DNA from: Spirochaetales bacterium
GTDB taxonomy: Bacteria > Spirochaetota > Spirochaetia > Sphaerochaetales > Sphaerochaetaceae
Length of the DNA stretch: 64,000 nucleotides
Assembly (NCBI GenBank): GCA_022788185.1
Contig: JALEVV010000063.1
Coordinates: 1-64,000 of the forward strand
Direction: 5' to 3'
A program made the position numbers and the translations under genes. The notes beneath the pieces are model-generated. The model was not told where the DNA came from. It saw nothing but the letters and a program-made list of their open reading frames with translations, and made no database searches. Each line of letters opens with the position of its first letter. Position 1 is the first letter of the stretch. This document shows, one piece after another, positions 20,246 through 31,423 of the stretch.

Positions 20246-21442
20246 GTGAATGTTATGCAGCTTGAAACAATAAGTGATACCGTACACAGACTGATCCTTC
20301 CTGATCAGGAGATAATACTTGTCGGTACGGCCCACGTCAGTCAGAACAGCGTGGAAGAAGTAAAAAACATAATTGAAACAGAATCCCCGGACAGGGTATG
20401 CATAGAGCTTGATGACGGCAGGATGAAGTCCAAGACCGATAAAAAGTCATATGATAACATGGACATCAGGAAGGTCATCAGGGAAGGAAGAGGTTTCTTC
20501 CTCCTGGCAAACACTGCCCTTGCATCCTTCCAGCGCAGGATGGGTGCCCAGACAGGCACTAAGCCCGGAGAGGAAATACTGGGAGCAGCTGAGATAGCAA
20601 AGGAAGCAGGAATTCCCGTTTCCCTCTGTGACAGGGATATCCAGACCACGTTCAAACGGGCATGGGCAAAGAGCTCGCTCTGGAACAAGTGCAAGCTGCT
20701 TGCAACGCTCATCTCTGCCGCATTCTCCAATGAGGAAATAACTCCTGAAGAGCTTGAACAGCTGAAGAACCAGGATACCCTCCAGACACTTATGCAGGAA
20801 ATGGCAAAGGAACTTCCCATGGTAAAGGAGGTTCTGATCGATGAAAGGGATCAGTACCTGGGAAGATCCATATTCGAAGCTCCGGGAAAGAAGAAAGTTG
20901 CCGTAATAGGAGCAGGTCATACTAACGGTGTCATTTCCACAATTGAAAAACTGTCAGAAGGAAAGGATACTCCTACCCTTGATTCCCTTACGGTAGTTCC
21001 CAAAGGGAAACCCGTGGGAAAGCTGATTTCCTATCTGATACCCATGCTCATAGTCCTCCTGATCCTATTCAGCTTCCTATCTTCAGGCTGGGATCAGGGG
21101 CTCAGGACCTTCCTGATTTGGATTGCGGTTAACTGCGGATGCACATTCCTGATGACCACAGTATCACTGGCCCATCCGCTGAACATTATTGCATGTACGC
21201 TGACAGCACCCTTCTTCGCACTCAATCCCGCACTGGGTGTGGGAATGCTTGGAGGAATTCTGGAAGCAACGCTCAGAAAGCCCAAGGTAAAGGATTTCGA
21301 GGGAATAAACGATGATACCATGTCCCTGAAGGGATGGTACAGGAACAGGATACTCCATGCACTGGTCGTCTTCCTGCTCTCATCGGTAGGAAGCGCTTTC
21401 GGAACGCTTGTAGCCTTCCCGATACTGATATCACACATCTGA
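20246..21442 (+). CDS. TraB-domain membrane protein
   Basis: ILVGTAHVSQNSVEEVKNIIETESPDRVCIELDDGRM; C-terminal transmembrane segments; start may be second Met. Confidence 0.9.
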   Translation: MNVMQLETISDTVHRLILPDQEIILVGTAHVSQNSVEEVKNIIETESPDRVCIELDDGRMKSKTDKKSYDNMDIRKVIREGRGFFLLANTALASFQRRMGAQTGTKPGEEILGAAEIAKEAGIPVSLCDRDIQTTFKRAWAKSSLWNKCKLLATLISAAFSNEEITPEELEQLKNQDTLQTLMQEMAKELPMVKEVLIDERDQYLGRSIFEAPGKKKVAVIGAGHTNGVISTIEKLSEGKDTPTLDSLTVVPKGKPVGKLISYLIPMLIVLLILFSFLSSGWDQGLRTFLIWIAVNCGCTFLMTTVSLAHPLNIIACTLTAPFFALNPALGVGMLGGILEATLRKPKVKDFEGINDDTMSLKGWYRNRILHALVVFLLSSVGSAFGTLVAFPILISHI

Positions 21443-21450
21443 GACTCAAG

Positions 21451-21476
21451 CTCCGGTGAAAGCCGGAGTTTTTTTT
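21451..21476 (+). terminator. Rho-independent terminator after TraB gene
   Basis: CTCCGGTGAAAGCCGGAGTTTTTTTT. Confidence 0.9.
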
Positions 21477-21580
21477 CACCTTTAAATAGAAAACAAGTAA
21501 GGCTTATTAAGTCATCCCACCGCAAGATATCTGAAATCAAATTTTATATTATAAATAGTTAAATTAATTATCCATCCAAA

Positions 21581-21735
21581 CTAAACCTCTTTTCATACCA
21601 TACAGGCTATCATAATGACCTGTTTGACGTTCCTATCCCCTCAATGTCCTTAAGCTTTCTAAAAAGCCCTATCATGGTTTGTCTTACCCTTTTTCAGGGA
21701 AATCCACAGAACGTACCTCCCCGGCAAGTGCTGTG
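21581..21735 (-). pseudogene. Decayed partial copy of the radA 3' end
   Basis: Minus-strand fragments ALAGEVRSVDFPEKG* and RKLKDIEG match RadA LSLAGEVRPVAFLEKRV and SKLKDIEGMST; nucleotide similarity continues into the post-radA region. Confidence 0.85.
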
Positions 21736-21921
21736 CTGCAAATGCAGAATGGTTTTCAGGGAGGTCTGGATGAGCGGAGTATTGAATCTATTCTGAAGCC
21801 AGTATGTTTTATAGTACAGAGATAACCAGTTAAAAAAAGGAGTTATCGCTGGCTTTCACGATGATTATTGAATTATACAGGGTGACCCTTCTGACAAAAA
21901 AACAGGTGCACTATAAAATAA

Positions 21922-21942
21922 GGATGACTTATTAAGTCATCC
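21922..21942 (-). terminator. Hairpin downstream of radA
   Basis: GGATGACTTA-T-TAAGTCATCC; minus strand followed by TTATTTT. Confidence 0.65.
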
Positions 21943-22006
21943 CATATTACAACAACCATAACTAAACTTTTGTAATTTAAATACTTGAATTCATTATCAG
22001 TCCTAA

Positions 22007-23410
22007 CTAAACCTCTTTTCCCACCACACCGGCTATCATGATGGCCTGTTTGACATTCTTACAGGTGGACATTCCTTCAATATCCTTAAGCTTTGAGGGA
22101 CCAAGCATTCTGGTAAAGCCCATATCAAGGCTTGCCTTGACTCTTTTCTCAAGGAATGCAACCGGACGCACCTCCCCTGCTAGGGAAAGTTCCCCGAAGC
22201 TTACGAGATTCTCGGACAGTGCCTTCCCGCTTCTCGCAGAGTAGAGTGCAAGTGCAAGAGCCAGCTCTATCGAAACCTCGTTTATCTTCATGCCCCCTGC
22301 AACGTTTATGTAAACATCCTGATCTGAAAGGCGAACCCCTGCATGACGCTCCAGGATTGCGGCAACCCTGTTTACCCTGGCGATGTCGATCCTGTCTGAA
22401 TACACTCTGGAAAGTCCGCTCTTGGCAGGAACGGTCAGAGCCTGTATCTCAACCAGGAAGGTGCGGGATCCCTCGACCACGGCAGTGTATGCGATTCCGG
22501 GCGGTACTGCTTCATCATGACGGGATGCGATGAAGAACTCAGTGGGATCTCCGACAGGTTTAAGACCATCACTGTCCATGCGGAATATACCTATTTCATC
22601 AACGGAGCCGAATCTGTTCTTTGCAGCCCGAAGGAATCTTACACCTGTCTCTGCATTTTCAAAGTAGAGTACCGTATCAACAAGATGCTCAACTATTTTG
22701 GGTCCTGCAAGAGTTCCTTCCTTTGTGACATGACCGATGAAGAACATGGCGATGTTCTTTGTCTTGGCCGTAAGACTCAGGGCATAGCAGCATGCCCTCA
22801 TCTGGTTGGGTGAGCCTGCAATGGAAGGCACCGTGGATGAGGAAAGCGTCTGCAGTGAATCGATTACCACCACTGCAGGAGAAAGCTCCTCTATGGCATT
22901 CTGAAGGGCCTCCAGACGCGTATCACAGAAGATGCTTATACTTTCAAGGTCCAGCCCCAGTCTGATGGCTCTGAGCTTCACCTGAGAAGGCGATTCCTCT
23001 CCTGACACGTAAAGAACCTTTCCATGCTTTGCCGACGATGAAAGCATCTGAAGCATGATGGTCGACTTTCCTATTCCGGGTTCACCTCCCACCAGAACTG
23101 AGCTCGGACGCATTATTCCGCCGCCGAGAACCCTGTTGAGTTCACTGATACCTGAATCAAAACGGGTGGCTTCATCGACAGTTACATCTGAAAGGCTCCT
23201 GACGGCCTTGTCAATGACAGGAACCGCAGACTGTGTTTTGTTGGCACTCTGGGCAATTACCTTTTCTTCAGTGAAGGAATTCCAGGCTCCGCAGGAAGGA
23301 CATCTGCCCAGCCATTTACTCTCCTCACGTCCGCACTCAGAGCAGACATAACGGATAACATCCTTTTCCTTTTTCACGGTAGTATTCCTCCTGTCAGATA
23401 AATAAGCCAC
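22007..23410 (-). CDS. radA: DNA repair protein RadA
   Basis: CSECGREESKWLGRCPSCGAWNSF, GGEPGIGKSTIMLQ, KNRFGSVDEIGIF; probable start downstream of 23410. Confidence 0.96.
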   Translation of the reverse strand: MAYLSDRRNTTVKKEKDVIRYVCSECGREESKWLGRCPSCGAWNSFTEEKVIAQSANKTQSAVPVIDKAVRSLSDVTVDEATRFDSGISELNRVLGGGIMRPSSVLVGGEPGIGKSTIMLQMLSSSAKHGKVLYVSGEESPSQVKLRAIRLGLDLESISIFCDTRLEALQNAIEELSPAVVVIDSLQTLSSSTVPSIAGSPNQMRACCYALSLTAKTKNIAMFFIGHVTKEGTLAGPKIVEHLVDTVLYFENAETGVRFLRAAKNRFGSVDEIGIFRMDSDGLKPVGDPTEFFIASRHDEAVPPGIAYTAVVEGSRTFLVEIQALTVPAKSGLSRVYSDRIDIARVNRVAAILERHAGVRLSDQDVYINVAGGMKINEVSIELALALALYSARSGKALSENLVSFGELSLAGEVRPVAFLEKRVKASLDMGFTRMLGPSKLKDIEGMSTCKNVKQAIMIAGVVGKEV

Positions 23411-23445
23411 GTCTCATCCGGGACGTGGCTAAGTTCGGAACGTAA

Positions 23446-24396
23446 TCAGAAATCAAGAAGTTCCACATCAAAGATCAGGGTTGACTTCGGAGGTATTACT
23501 CCGGGATAGCCCTGAATTCCGTATCCCAGCTGGTAAGGAATTATGAGTGTACGCTTTTCACCCTTCTTCATTGTGAGAAGTGCCTCGTTCCAGCCTTCTA
23601 TGACCTGTCCGATTTTGAATGTCGCAGGTTCATTTCTGAGAATGGAGGAATCAAAAATCTTTCCGTTCAGGAAGGTTCCCTGATAGTGGACGGTTACGGC
23701 CTGTCCCCACTTGGGAGAAGCTGTTCCCGTACCTTCCTTGAGAACAACATACTTAAGTCCGGAAGGAGTTGAAACTGCACCTGGATATCTGTTTGAGATC
23801 TCACGGTCAATCTTCTGCTGCTCCTCAGCTTCCTTCTTAAGGGCTTCATTTTCAATTTTCTCAACAAGATCGGAAAAGGCCTGTTTGGTACATACGAACT
23901 TCTCAGCATCCTCGCCGACTCTCACGATTCTGACGCTTTCAATCCTGTCACCTGTCTTAATCTTGTTTACCACATTCTGGCCTTCGACGACATGACCGAA
24001 TACGGAGTGCTTTCCGTCAAGCCAGGGAGTTGCGACATGGGTAATGAAGAACTGGCTTCCGTTAGTTCCGGGACCTGCATTGGCCATTGAAAGGATACCG
24101 GGCCCAGTGTGCTTCAGGGAAGGATCGAATTCATCGGGGAAGCGGTATCCGGGACCGCCGGTACCATCACCCTTGGGGCATCCGCCCTGAATCATGAAAT
24201 CAGGGATGACCCTGTGGAAGTTAAGCCCATCATAGAACGGCTCACCTTCATCCTGAATATTGAGAACACCTTCTGCAAGTCCCACAAAGTTCATTACTGT
24301 CATGGGAACCTTTTTGTACTCAAGCTCAAGAGTGATGTCACCCTTACTGGTGGCGATTACGGCGTAAAGACCGTCCTTAAGTTTACTTTTATCCAT
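23446..24396 (-). CDS. Dual-domain peptidyl-prolyl isomerase (cyclophilin + FKBP)
   Basis: N-terminal cyclophilin [25 protein letters not shown]...[20 protein letters not shown]-terminal [22 protein letters not shown]...[11 protein letters not shown]; start MDKSKLKDG. Confidence 0.93.
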   Translation of the reverse strand: MDKSKLKDGLYAVIATSKGDITLELEYKKVPMTVMNFVGLAEGVLNIQDEGEPFYDGLNFHRVIPDFMIQGGCPKGDGTGGPGYRFPDEFDPSLKHTGPGILSMANAGPGTNGSQFFITHVATPWLDGKHSVFGHVVEGQNVVNKIKTGDRIESVRIVRVGEDAEKFVCTKQAFSDLVEKIENEALKKEAEEQQKIDREISNRYPGAVSTPSGLKYVVLKEGTGTASPKWGQAVTVHYQGTFLNGKIFDSSILRNEPATFKIGQVIEGWNEALLTMKKGEKRTLIIPYQLGYGIQGYPGVIPPKSTLIFDVELLDF

Positions 24397-24415
24397 ATAT
24401 ATTTTCCTTTTAAAA

Positions 24416-25354
24416 TTAGTCGAATAAATCCTCGCTTTTGCCAAGCAGCCTGTACAGTCTTTCAAGATCGGACTGACTTGCATAAGGAATGACAAGCTTA
24501 CCTTTCTTAAGGTTGCCCTTAACCTCAACCTTTGTTCCGAAGGCTTCAAGCAGCTTATCCTCCACGCCCTGAATGTAAGGATCCCTGGCCTTCGGAGCTC
24601 TCTTTACCTTCACCTTCTTTCCTTCATTGAGAGCCTGAGCTTCCTCTTCGGCTTCCCTTACGGAAAGCTCCTTCTCAATGATTTTATCCCTCAGAAGCAT
24701 TCTGTCATTGGGATTGACAAGTGAAAGAATTGCCCTGGCATGACCTGCAGTCAGAACACCTGAAACTATGTCATCCTTCATCTGATCAGGGAGCTGCAGA
24801 AGTCTGAGACTGTTTGTTACAGTGGATCTCTTCTTTCCTACCTTCTCCGCAACCTCTTCCTGAGTGAGCCCGGATTTCTGAATGAGATACTGATAGGCCG
24901 CAGCCTCATCTATGGCATTGAGGTTCTCCCTCTGGATATTCTCAATAAGGGCAACCTCGATGCGCTGTACCTCATTGAAGCTTTTCACGATTACAGGTAC
25001 TTCGGAGAGCCCGGCAATCTTCGCAGCCCTGAACCTTCTTTCACCTGCAACAATGACATAGCTGTCATCGGTTATCTTCTCAACCAGAAGGGGCTGGAGG
25101 ACTCCCTGATTCTTTATGGAAGCGGAAAGCTCTGCCAAAGAGTCATCATCGAAGGACTTTCTGGGCTGATTCACATTAGGCGTGATCTTATCGACACTTA
25201 CATAGAGAACCCTGTCTTTTATATCTTCTTCTGACACCTGAACTGTAATCTTCTCTTTAGGAGAGGAAACGACATCAGGGGTTATATCAAAGTCAAAATT
25301 ACCCAAAAGGGAACCCATTCCCTTTCCTAATCCATGTGTTTTCTTAGCCGACAC
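24416..25354 (-). CDS. parB: Chromosome partitioning protein ParB
   Basis: [62 protein letters not shown] start at 25354 overlapping parA. Confidence 0.95.
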   Translation of the reverse strand: MSAKKTHGLGKGMGSLLGNFDFDITPDVVSSPKEKITVQVSEEDIKDRVLYVSVDKITPNVNQPRKSFDDDSLAELSASIKNQGVLQPLLVEKITDDSYVIVAGERRFRAAKIAGLSEVPVIVKSFNEVQRIEVALIENIQRENLNAIDEAAAYQYLIQKSGLTQEEVAEKVGKKRSTVTNSLRLLQLPDQMKDDIVSGVLTAGHARAILSLVNPNDRMLLRDKIIEKELSVREAEEEAQALNEGKKVKVKRAPKARDPYIQGVEDKLLEAFGTKVEVKGNLKKGKLVIPYASQSDLERLYRLLGKSEDLFD

Positions 25355-26105
25355 GCTGAATGACCTCCTTAGCCAAAGCGGCATACGCCTTTGATCCTGA
25401 ATTGGATGAATCATAGATGTTGATAGGCATTCCATGGGATGGAGCTTCTGCCAGTCTTATGCTTCTGGGGATAATAGTCTTAAATACCAGCTGTGGGAAG
25501 TAATTGGTTATATCCTCAACAACTTCAGAATTAAGCTTTGCCCTCTTTGTAAACATAGTGAAGAGAATTCCAAGAATTTCAAGGTGAGGATTAATTGACT
25601 TCCTTACGGATGAAATCGTTCTCATCAGCATGTTCAGCCCCTCCATTGCGAAATACTCGCACTGCATGGGAATGATGACTTTTTCAGCCCAGCACATCGC
25701 ATTCATTGTGATAAGACCCAAAGCTGGAGGGCAGTCCACAAGGATGAAATCAAAGCTTGATGAAACTGAATCAAGGGCCTTTGAAAGGAAAAACTCCCTG
25801 TTATCCTCATCAACCAGCTCAACATTCAGTCCGGCAAGATCCAGCGATCCCGGAATGACGAAAAGATTCTGAAATGCTGTTGCCTGAATTGCTTCTTCCG
25901 CAGAAACCTTACCAACCACCATGTCATAACAGGTAGGCTTTCTGCTGTCTCCTGAGACGGAACCCGTAAGATTACCCTGGGAGTCAAAATCAACAAGAAG
26001 GACTTTGTATCCCATTGCCGCAAGGGAAGAGCCTAAGTTTACACAAGTAGTGGTCTTACCCACACCACCTTTCTGATTTAAAAAGATAATCTTATGCGCA
26101 CTCAT
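25344..26105 (-). CDS. parA: Chromosome partitioning ATPase ParA (Soj)
   Basis: FLNQKGGVGKTTTCVNLGSSLA, DFDSQGNLT, DCPPALG. Confidence 0.96.
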   Translation of the reverse strand: MSAHKIIFLNQKGGVGKTTTCVNLGSSLAAMGYKVLLVDFDSQGNLTGSVSGDSRKPTCYDMVVGKVSAEEAIQATAFQNLFVIPGSLDLAGLNVELVDEDNREFFLSKALDSVSSSFDFILVDCPPALGLITMNAMCWAEKVIIPMQCEYFAMEGLNMLMRTISSVRKSINPHLEILGILFTMFTKRAKLNSEVVEDITNYFPQLVFKTIIPRSIRLAEAPSHGMPINIYDSSNSGSKAYAALAKEVIQRVG

Positions 26106-26214
26106 ATGTACTTAATATATTGTTTATATCTGAATTTGTCGACATCTTAAAAAGAGTTTGACCCACCAACCCATAATGTAGTATTTTAATACTATATTCT
26201 TTCGGAGGAAGATC

Positions 26215-26460
26215 ATGGCAGAAGAAATGACATTAGAACAAAGAGTCATTGATGCGATAAACCAGATCAGGCCATCCCTTCAGAACGATGGCGGCGACAT
26301 TGAGTTTGTCAGCATGGAAGGAAAAAATATAAATGTTAAACTTCTTGGCGCATGCGCCGGATGTCCCATGTCCCAGGCTACACTGAAGAACGGTGTTGAA
26401 AAGTATCTCAGACACACAGTCGATCCCGAACTGGTAGTTGAGAATTCTTTACAGTTCTGA
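26215..26460 (+). CDS. NifU C-terminal-domain protein
   Basis: RPSLQNDGGDIEFV, GACAGCPMSQATLKNGVEKYL; GGAGGAAG RBS. Confidence 0.93.
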   Translation: MAEEMTLEQRVIDAINQIRPSLQNDGGDIEFVSMEGKNINVKLLGACAGCPMSQATLKNGVEKYLRHTVDPELVVENSLQF

Positions 26461-26480
26461 TAGTAAAGGACAACGATTAT

Positions 26481-26510
26481 AAACCTGCAGTCTCATTCTG
26501 CAGGTTTTTT
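26481..26510 (+). terminator. Terminator after nifU-like gene
   Basis: AACCTGCAG-tctcatt-CTGCAGGTTTTTT, abutting a parS site. Confidence 0.85.
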
Positions 26511-26524
26511 GTTTCACGTGAAAC
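26511..26524. promoter_or_regulatory. parS site 1
   Basis: GTTTCACGTGAAAC. Confidence 0.9.
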
Positions 26525-26549
26525 CTACAGAAAACCACATACCGAAATT

Positions 26550-26563
26550 GTTTCACGTGAAAC
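26550..26563. promoter_or_regulatory. parS site 2
   Basis: TGTTTCACGTGAAACC. Confidence 0.9.
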
Positions 26564-26619
26564 CCAATATTTAAATCAGGATTATTTTAAAATTATTTCC
26601 AGCTGACTCAGAGAACCTG

Positions 26620-26875
26620 GAATTACACTGTCTTTCACACCACATTCACAAGCTGCCTAAACCTTAGGATATCCCACAAACACCGATACGCTGAGTTACA
26701 CGGAATTGATACAGCATGTGGACATGATCAGGGCAACATTCCGCCTCAACTATCAGTGCACTTTTTGGGGTACACATTTGTCTAAATATCTTCCCTGTCT
26801 CTGTTCTGAGTCGGACGTATATCATAAGCTGTTTTCCAAGCACTATGTGGTATGAGCTAAACTTTCCTCATCCAT
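26620..26875 (-). pseudogene. Decayed IS200/IS605-family TnpA (Y1 transposase) remnant
   Basis: Minus strand: AAGGAG RBS, MDEESLAHTT*, then SYHIVLGKQLMIYVRLRTETGKIFRQMCTPKSALIVEAECCPDHVHML (HUH motif HVH), then broken frames including a V-x-T-V remnant. Confidence 0.85.
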
Positions 26876-28096
26876 TTGATTCTCCTTTATTGGTTGTGGT
26901 GCTACTGGGGAGTACAACACTTCCAATATCGGAGAATTATATGCTTAACTGACGCTTTCAAAATATCCAGGTAAAACAGGAGAATCTCGTTTGGAAATGA
27001 TCCTAATCAATAATTTATTTCAAATCTCTTACATGAGAAAACTCACATGTATGAAATAAAAATCTTTCAATGCCGATAGCAAGAAGATATATGATATCTG
27101 GCTGCATATCATTTATATTAAATGACAATGTGATCAAAAATATCCAGAAATATGAGAATTGATATATCAGGTAACTGATAACATGGTGATCAATCAATAC
27201 AATTATTGTTATTCATTTTTTGCTCAGCAACAAAACAATGGAAAATGACACAGAATACAAACATAGAAAAGCACCATCCTTTTCCAGTGATCAACTACCG
27301 ACATAAACAGCTCATATAAGATTCAGCACTGATAGCATCGAAAAAAAAATATGTTGAGTTATCGAGATACAATAAGGCTTTGTTCAGATTCAGGGTACGT
27401 CAATAAAGGACACAATTAAATATAATATACAATATTTATATAACTAAAATATTAGATTATCTTTATTATTTCTATGCATACCTACACGTAAACAGAGATC
27501 AGCTATAATCTATGATAATTAAAGCTACAAAAGACGAAAGATTTGAAAACAGTTACTTTATTTTAGAAAAGTAAACAAGGCTTTAACAGGATATTCTGCA
27601 ATTTAAATAATGATAATTGTCAAGCTTAATAGTAAATTCTATAAAGTACAATCTGAATAACGCAGCAATCTGTTACCAGGAATAAAGAACAACAAATACG
27701 GTTAATGAAGGTAATAATTGTTATTGAATGTGTATAATGCTTCATTATTGGATAAATCATGAGAAACAACACTATTTACGTGTAAGTAACTGCAATAATA
27801 TGCTCCCTTGATATTGCAGCGATTTGAAATAATTCAATTTCTAAGAAATCTCTGGCTAGAAATTATTATTAGCGACAATATCATTATCGTAAGCATTCAG
27901 GCATCTTACTCTACTATTAAATTTCTGAATCTATATTCGATAATTAAGTAGAAAACAAAACTATTAATATATATGACCAGCCATTGATATGCATAATTTG
28001 TAATTAAATTGAAAATAAATTAACTCCAATCAGAATAAGCATCATCCAGAATTTAGTATGGCATTCAAAGATCATCATCAATTCTGTGTATTTATT

Positions 28097-28110
28097 GTTT
28101 CACGTGAAAC
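28097..28110. promoter_or_regulatory. parS site 3
   Basis: TTGTTTCACGTGAAACT. Confidence 0.9.
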
Positions 28111-28388
28111 TATCCAATATTATTAGCTCAATATTTCATTTTCATAATTAAATGTAAGAACTGAATATTTACAGTTATCAGGAAATAGTTTTCCCAATAA
28201 ACATGGACAACTCTGAATAATATAAATCAAATTTTTTGATTCATATGAAACTTTAGGGGAAAATCTTATCTTTGCTTTTCTAAACAAATATGGGAATTAT
28301 CTTTGAAGTGATATCCACAACCTTTAAATGGACTTCATCAATTAAGAAATAATCATTATGCGAATATCAGTATACATATTCTATCATT

Positions 28389-28402
28389 GTTTCACGTGAA
28401 AC
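28389..28402. promoter_or_regulatory. parS site 4
   Basis: TTGTTTCACGTGAAACC. Confidence 0.9.
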
Positions 28403-28694
28403 CGTTTCCCATTATTATGCAAGTGGAGCAGCCTTACATTTAATATGGCGTGTAAACACATGAACCAATTAGAATGGAAATACTGGGCAACATATCTACC
28501 TACTCCTTCCATCCATCAACAGTCGTCTATAGCGTGTAATTAGATTACTGTAAACACTCAGAGAGAATTATTATCCAGATCTATTCAGCCATATGACTGC
28601 CCTCAGGGAAGCCATGTCCTTCTATAGGTTTTATTATCCAAACTGGTTAGAGTCCCTGGTTTTTTCTGTTAGATTTTCACTTTCTCCCAAAACC

Positions 28695-28722
28695 CCATTT
28701 AAACGCTTTAAATGGCGTTTTT
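28695..28722 (+). terminator. Orphan terminator-like hairpin
   Basis: CCATTTAAA-CGC-TTTAAATGG then CGTTTTT; no plus-strand gene immediately upstream. Confidence 0.55.
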
Positions 28723-28826
28723 CGATTAAAAATTCTATATATAGAAACAGTTATATGTGGAATTATTACCCTCTTTTATTATATTATGTATAATACTAAT
28801 AGAGGTTTTGAGAGGGTATAAAAATA

Positions 28827-28844
28827 CCCGGGAGTAATCCCGGG
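28827..28844 (-). terminator. gyrA terminator
   Basis: CCCGGG-agtaat-CCCGGG; minus strand followed by TATTTTTATA. Confidence 0.7.
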
Positions 28845-28871
28845 CATCGTATATTCTGTCTTGGATGTTAA

Positions 28872-31412
28872 TTACTGATTCTGATCATCTGAGACTGGTT
28901 CAGCAGTTGCTTCATTTTCAGCAGGAGCCTGTTCAGGAATCTCTATTTCCTCATCTGACTCTTCCTGGTAATCAGTTGCTGCCATTGCAACGATTGAGTC
29001 ATCCTTCTTCTTGAAGGAAGCAACTTTGACGCCACGTGCGCTTCTGCCCTGGATTGAAATATCCTTCACGTGCACACGGATTGTCTGACCGTTCAGGGTG
29101 ACAAACACCACATCATTCTCATCATTTACCGCAAGAGCATTCACAAGTCCGCTTGCCTTGTCATCAACTGAGTAAATTTTCTGTCCCATGGTTGCTCTGC
29201 CATGAGCGTTGAATTCCTCGAATCTGACCTGCTTGCCCTTTCCGTTCTCAGTGACCATGAGAATGCGTTTTCCTTCCTCAACCCTTACGAGACCGATGAT
29301 TTCATCGTCATCCAGAAGCTTCATTGCTCTTACGCCACGTGTGGATCTGCCCATTGTCCTGATTGAATCAGAACCGGTTCTCAGTCCCTTTCCATACTTG
29401 GACACGATCATGACGTCATCACCTTCGTTAACGAAGATAGACTGAACAAGACTGTCACCCTCATCAAGAATGATTGCCTTTACACCGCGCTTCTTTGCAT
29501 TGACGAATGCACTGAGTTCAACCTTCTTGGTAACACCGTACTTTGTGATCATCATCAGGTACTCATCATCCTTGAAGTCCTCAAAACAGATGATTGACGT
29601 TACCTTCTCCTGATTTTCTATCTGGAGGAAGTTCTTCAGGTTGGCCCCCTTGGAGTTCTTTGCACCCTCAGGAATCTCATATACATAGGTGTAATATGCC
29701 TTACCCAGGTTGGTGACATACATGACGATATCATGGGAAGAAGCAATGAACATGTGCTCCACGAAGTCACCGTCGGTGAGTTTTGCACCTCTTACTCCCT
29801 TACCGCCTCTGCTCTGAGCCTTGTATTCCTCTGCAGAAAGACGCTTTGCAAAGCCCTTATTTGAAATAAGGACAACTACCTGTTCTTCCTTGATGAAATC
29901 GGCATCAGTTGCGTTCTCGAGCTCACGCTCCTGAATCTCAGTGCGTCTTCTGTCTCCATATCTCTGACCGATATCCTGAATTTCCTTCTTCACTACACCG
30001 AGAATCTTGTTTCTGTCGGAAAGAAGTTCCTTGAAGTATGCGATCTGGGCTTCGATTTCAGCCAGTTCATCCAGAATCTTCTGAGTCTCAAGGTGGGAAA
30101 GTCTTCCAAGTTTCATGTCAATGATGGCAGCAGCCTGCTTTCCGTCAAGACCGAATCTCTTCTGAAGCTCAAGAGAAGCCACATTGTTATCCTCACTTGC
30201 CTTGATTATCTCGATTACCTCATCGATGTTATCAAGACCGATTTTGAGACCAAGGAGGATGTGAGCCCTTTCCTCTGCCTTCTGCAGGTCAAATCTGGTG
30301 CGTCTTTCGATTACCTGTTCCCTGTGATCGACATAGGATGAGATCATGTCCCTTAAGGTAAGTACCTTAGGTCTTCCGTCCTTAAGTGCCAGATTGTAGA
30401 CATTAAAGTTGGACTGAAGTGCGGTCCTGCTGAAAAGCATGTTCAGAACAATGTTCGGAACTGCTCCCTGCTTGAGATCCACGACAATTCTGATACCGTC
30501 CCTGTCAGACTCATCCCTTACCTGTGCGATGTTGGGAATTGCATTGTCCTTTCTGAGATCGTCTATCTTCTTTACCAGCTCTGCCTTGTTAACCTGATAT
30601 GGAATCTCAGAGAAGATGATTCTGTCATGACCTTTGTCATTCTCTTCGATTTCATAGCGCGAACGGATGATTATCTTACCTTTTCCGGTAGTATAAGCAT
30701 CCATGATACCTCTTTTTCCGCAGATTATGCCTGCAGAGGGGAAGTCAGGACCCTTTACGTAATCCATCAGTTCAAGCGATGAGATCTCAGGATTATCGAT
30801 GAAAGCACATATACCGTCCACGACCTCTGTAAGGTTATGGGGTGCCATGTTCGTGGCCATACCTACCGCAATACCGCTGGTTCCGTTGGTAAGAAGGAAG
30901 GGGAATGCGGCGGGAAGAACCGTAGGCTCCTCGAGTGAATCATCGTAGTTGGGACCGAAATCAACGGTGTTCTTGCCGATATCGGTAAGCATTTCCTCAC
31001 CGATCCTGCTCATCTTTGACTCGGTATACCTCATTGCGGCAGGAGGGTCACCATCGATTGAACCGAAGTTACCCTGCGGTGTTACCACGGGATATCTCAG
31101 GGAGAAATCCTGTGCAAGACGTACCAGTGCATCATAAACGGAGGCATCACCATGGGGGTGATATTTACCGAGAACGTCACCGACGATACGGGCACACTTT
31201 TTATATGAGCCGCTGGCCTTCAGTCCCATCTCATACATATCGTAGAGAATTCTTCTGTGTACAGGCTTAAGACCATCCCTCACGTCTGGGAGAGCACGGC
31301 TGACAATGACCGACATTGCATAGTTAAGATAGCTTGTCTTCATCTCCTTGGAGACATCAGCTATTATCGTGCGGCTGTTAATGTCCTCAGCCTTGGTTAA
31401 TTCGTCATCCAT
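28872..31412 (-). CDS. gyrA: DNA gyrase subunit A
   Basis: [53 protein letters not shown]-terminal beta-pinwheel. Confidence 0.97.
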   Translation of the reverse strand: MDDELTKAEDINSRTIIADVSKEMKTSYLNYAMSVIVSRALPDVRDGLKPVHRRILYDMYEMGLKASGSYKKCARIVGDVLGKYHPHGDASVYDALVRLAQDFSLRYPVVTPQGNFGSIDGDPPAAMRYTESKMSRIGEEMLTDIGKNTVDFGPNYDDSLEEPTVLPAAFPFLLTNGTSGIAVGMATNMAPHNLTEVVDGICAFIDNPEISSLELMDYVKGPDFPSAGIICGKRGIMDAYTTGKGKIIIRSRYEIEENDKGHDRIIFSEIPYQVNKAELVKKIDDLRKDNAIPNIAQVRDESDRDGIRIVVDLKQGAVPNIVLNMLFSRTALQSNFNVYNLALKDGRPKVLTLRDMISSYVDHREQVIERRTRFDLQKAEERAHILLGLKIGLDNIDEVIEIIKASEDNNVASLELQKRFGLDGKQAAAIIDMKLGRLSHLETQKILDELAEIEAQIAYFKELLSDRNKILGVVKKEIQDIGQRYGDRRRTEIQERELENATDADFIKEEQVVVLISNKGFAKRLSAEEYKAQSRGGKGVRGAKLTDGDFVEHMFIASSHDIVMYVTNLGKAYYTYVYEIPEGAKNSKGANLKNFLQIENQEKVTSIICFEDFKDDEYLMMITKYGVTKKVELSAFVNAKKRGVKAIILDEGDSLVQSIFVNEGDDVMIVSKYGKGLRTGSDSIRTMGRSTRGVRAMKLLDDDEIIGLVRVEEGKRILMVTENGKGKQVRFEEFNAHGRATMGQKIYSVDDKASGLVNALAVNDENDVVFVTLNGQTIRVHVKDISIQGRSARGVKVASFKKKDDSIVAMAATDYQEESDEEIEIPEQAPAENEATAEPVSDDQNQ

Positions 31413-31423
31413 ACTAACTTCCT

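Noticed and set aside
21760-21900. GCCAG...GATAAC / TTATC...CTGGC inverted repeat in the radA spacer
   Set aside because: Broken stem with mismatched spacing, no T-run or conserved context; likely chance
27015-27197. 60-aa minus ORF in the AT-rich island
   Set aside because: Low-complexity hydrophobic product, no RBS or homology signal; consistent with chance in AT-rich DNA
28593-28793. 66-aa plus ORF upstream of gyrA terminator
   Set aside because: Runs straight through the 28695-28722 terminator-like hairpin and has a noncoding composition
26461-28860. Possible CRISPR array formed by the repeated TTTCACGTGAAA
   Set aside because: Only four copies at irregular distances, palindromic and identical to the bacterial parS consensus
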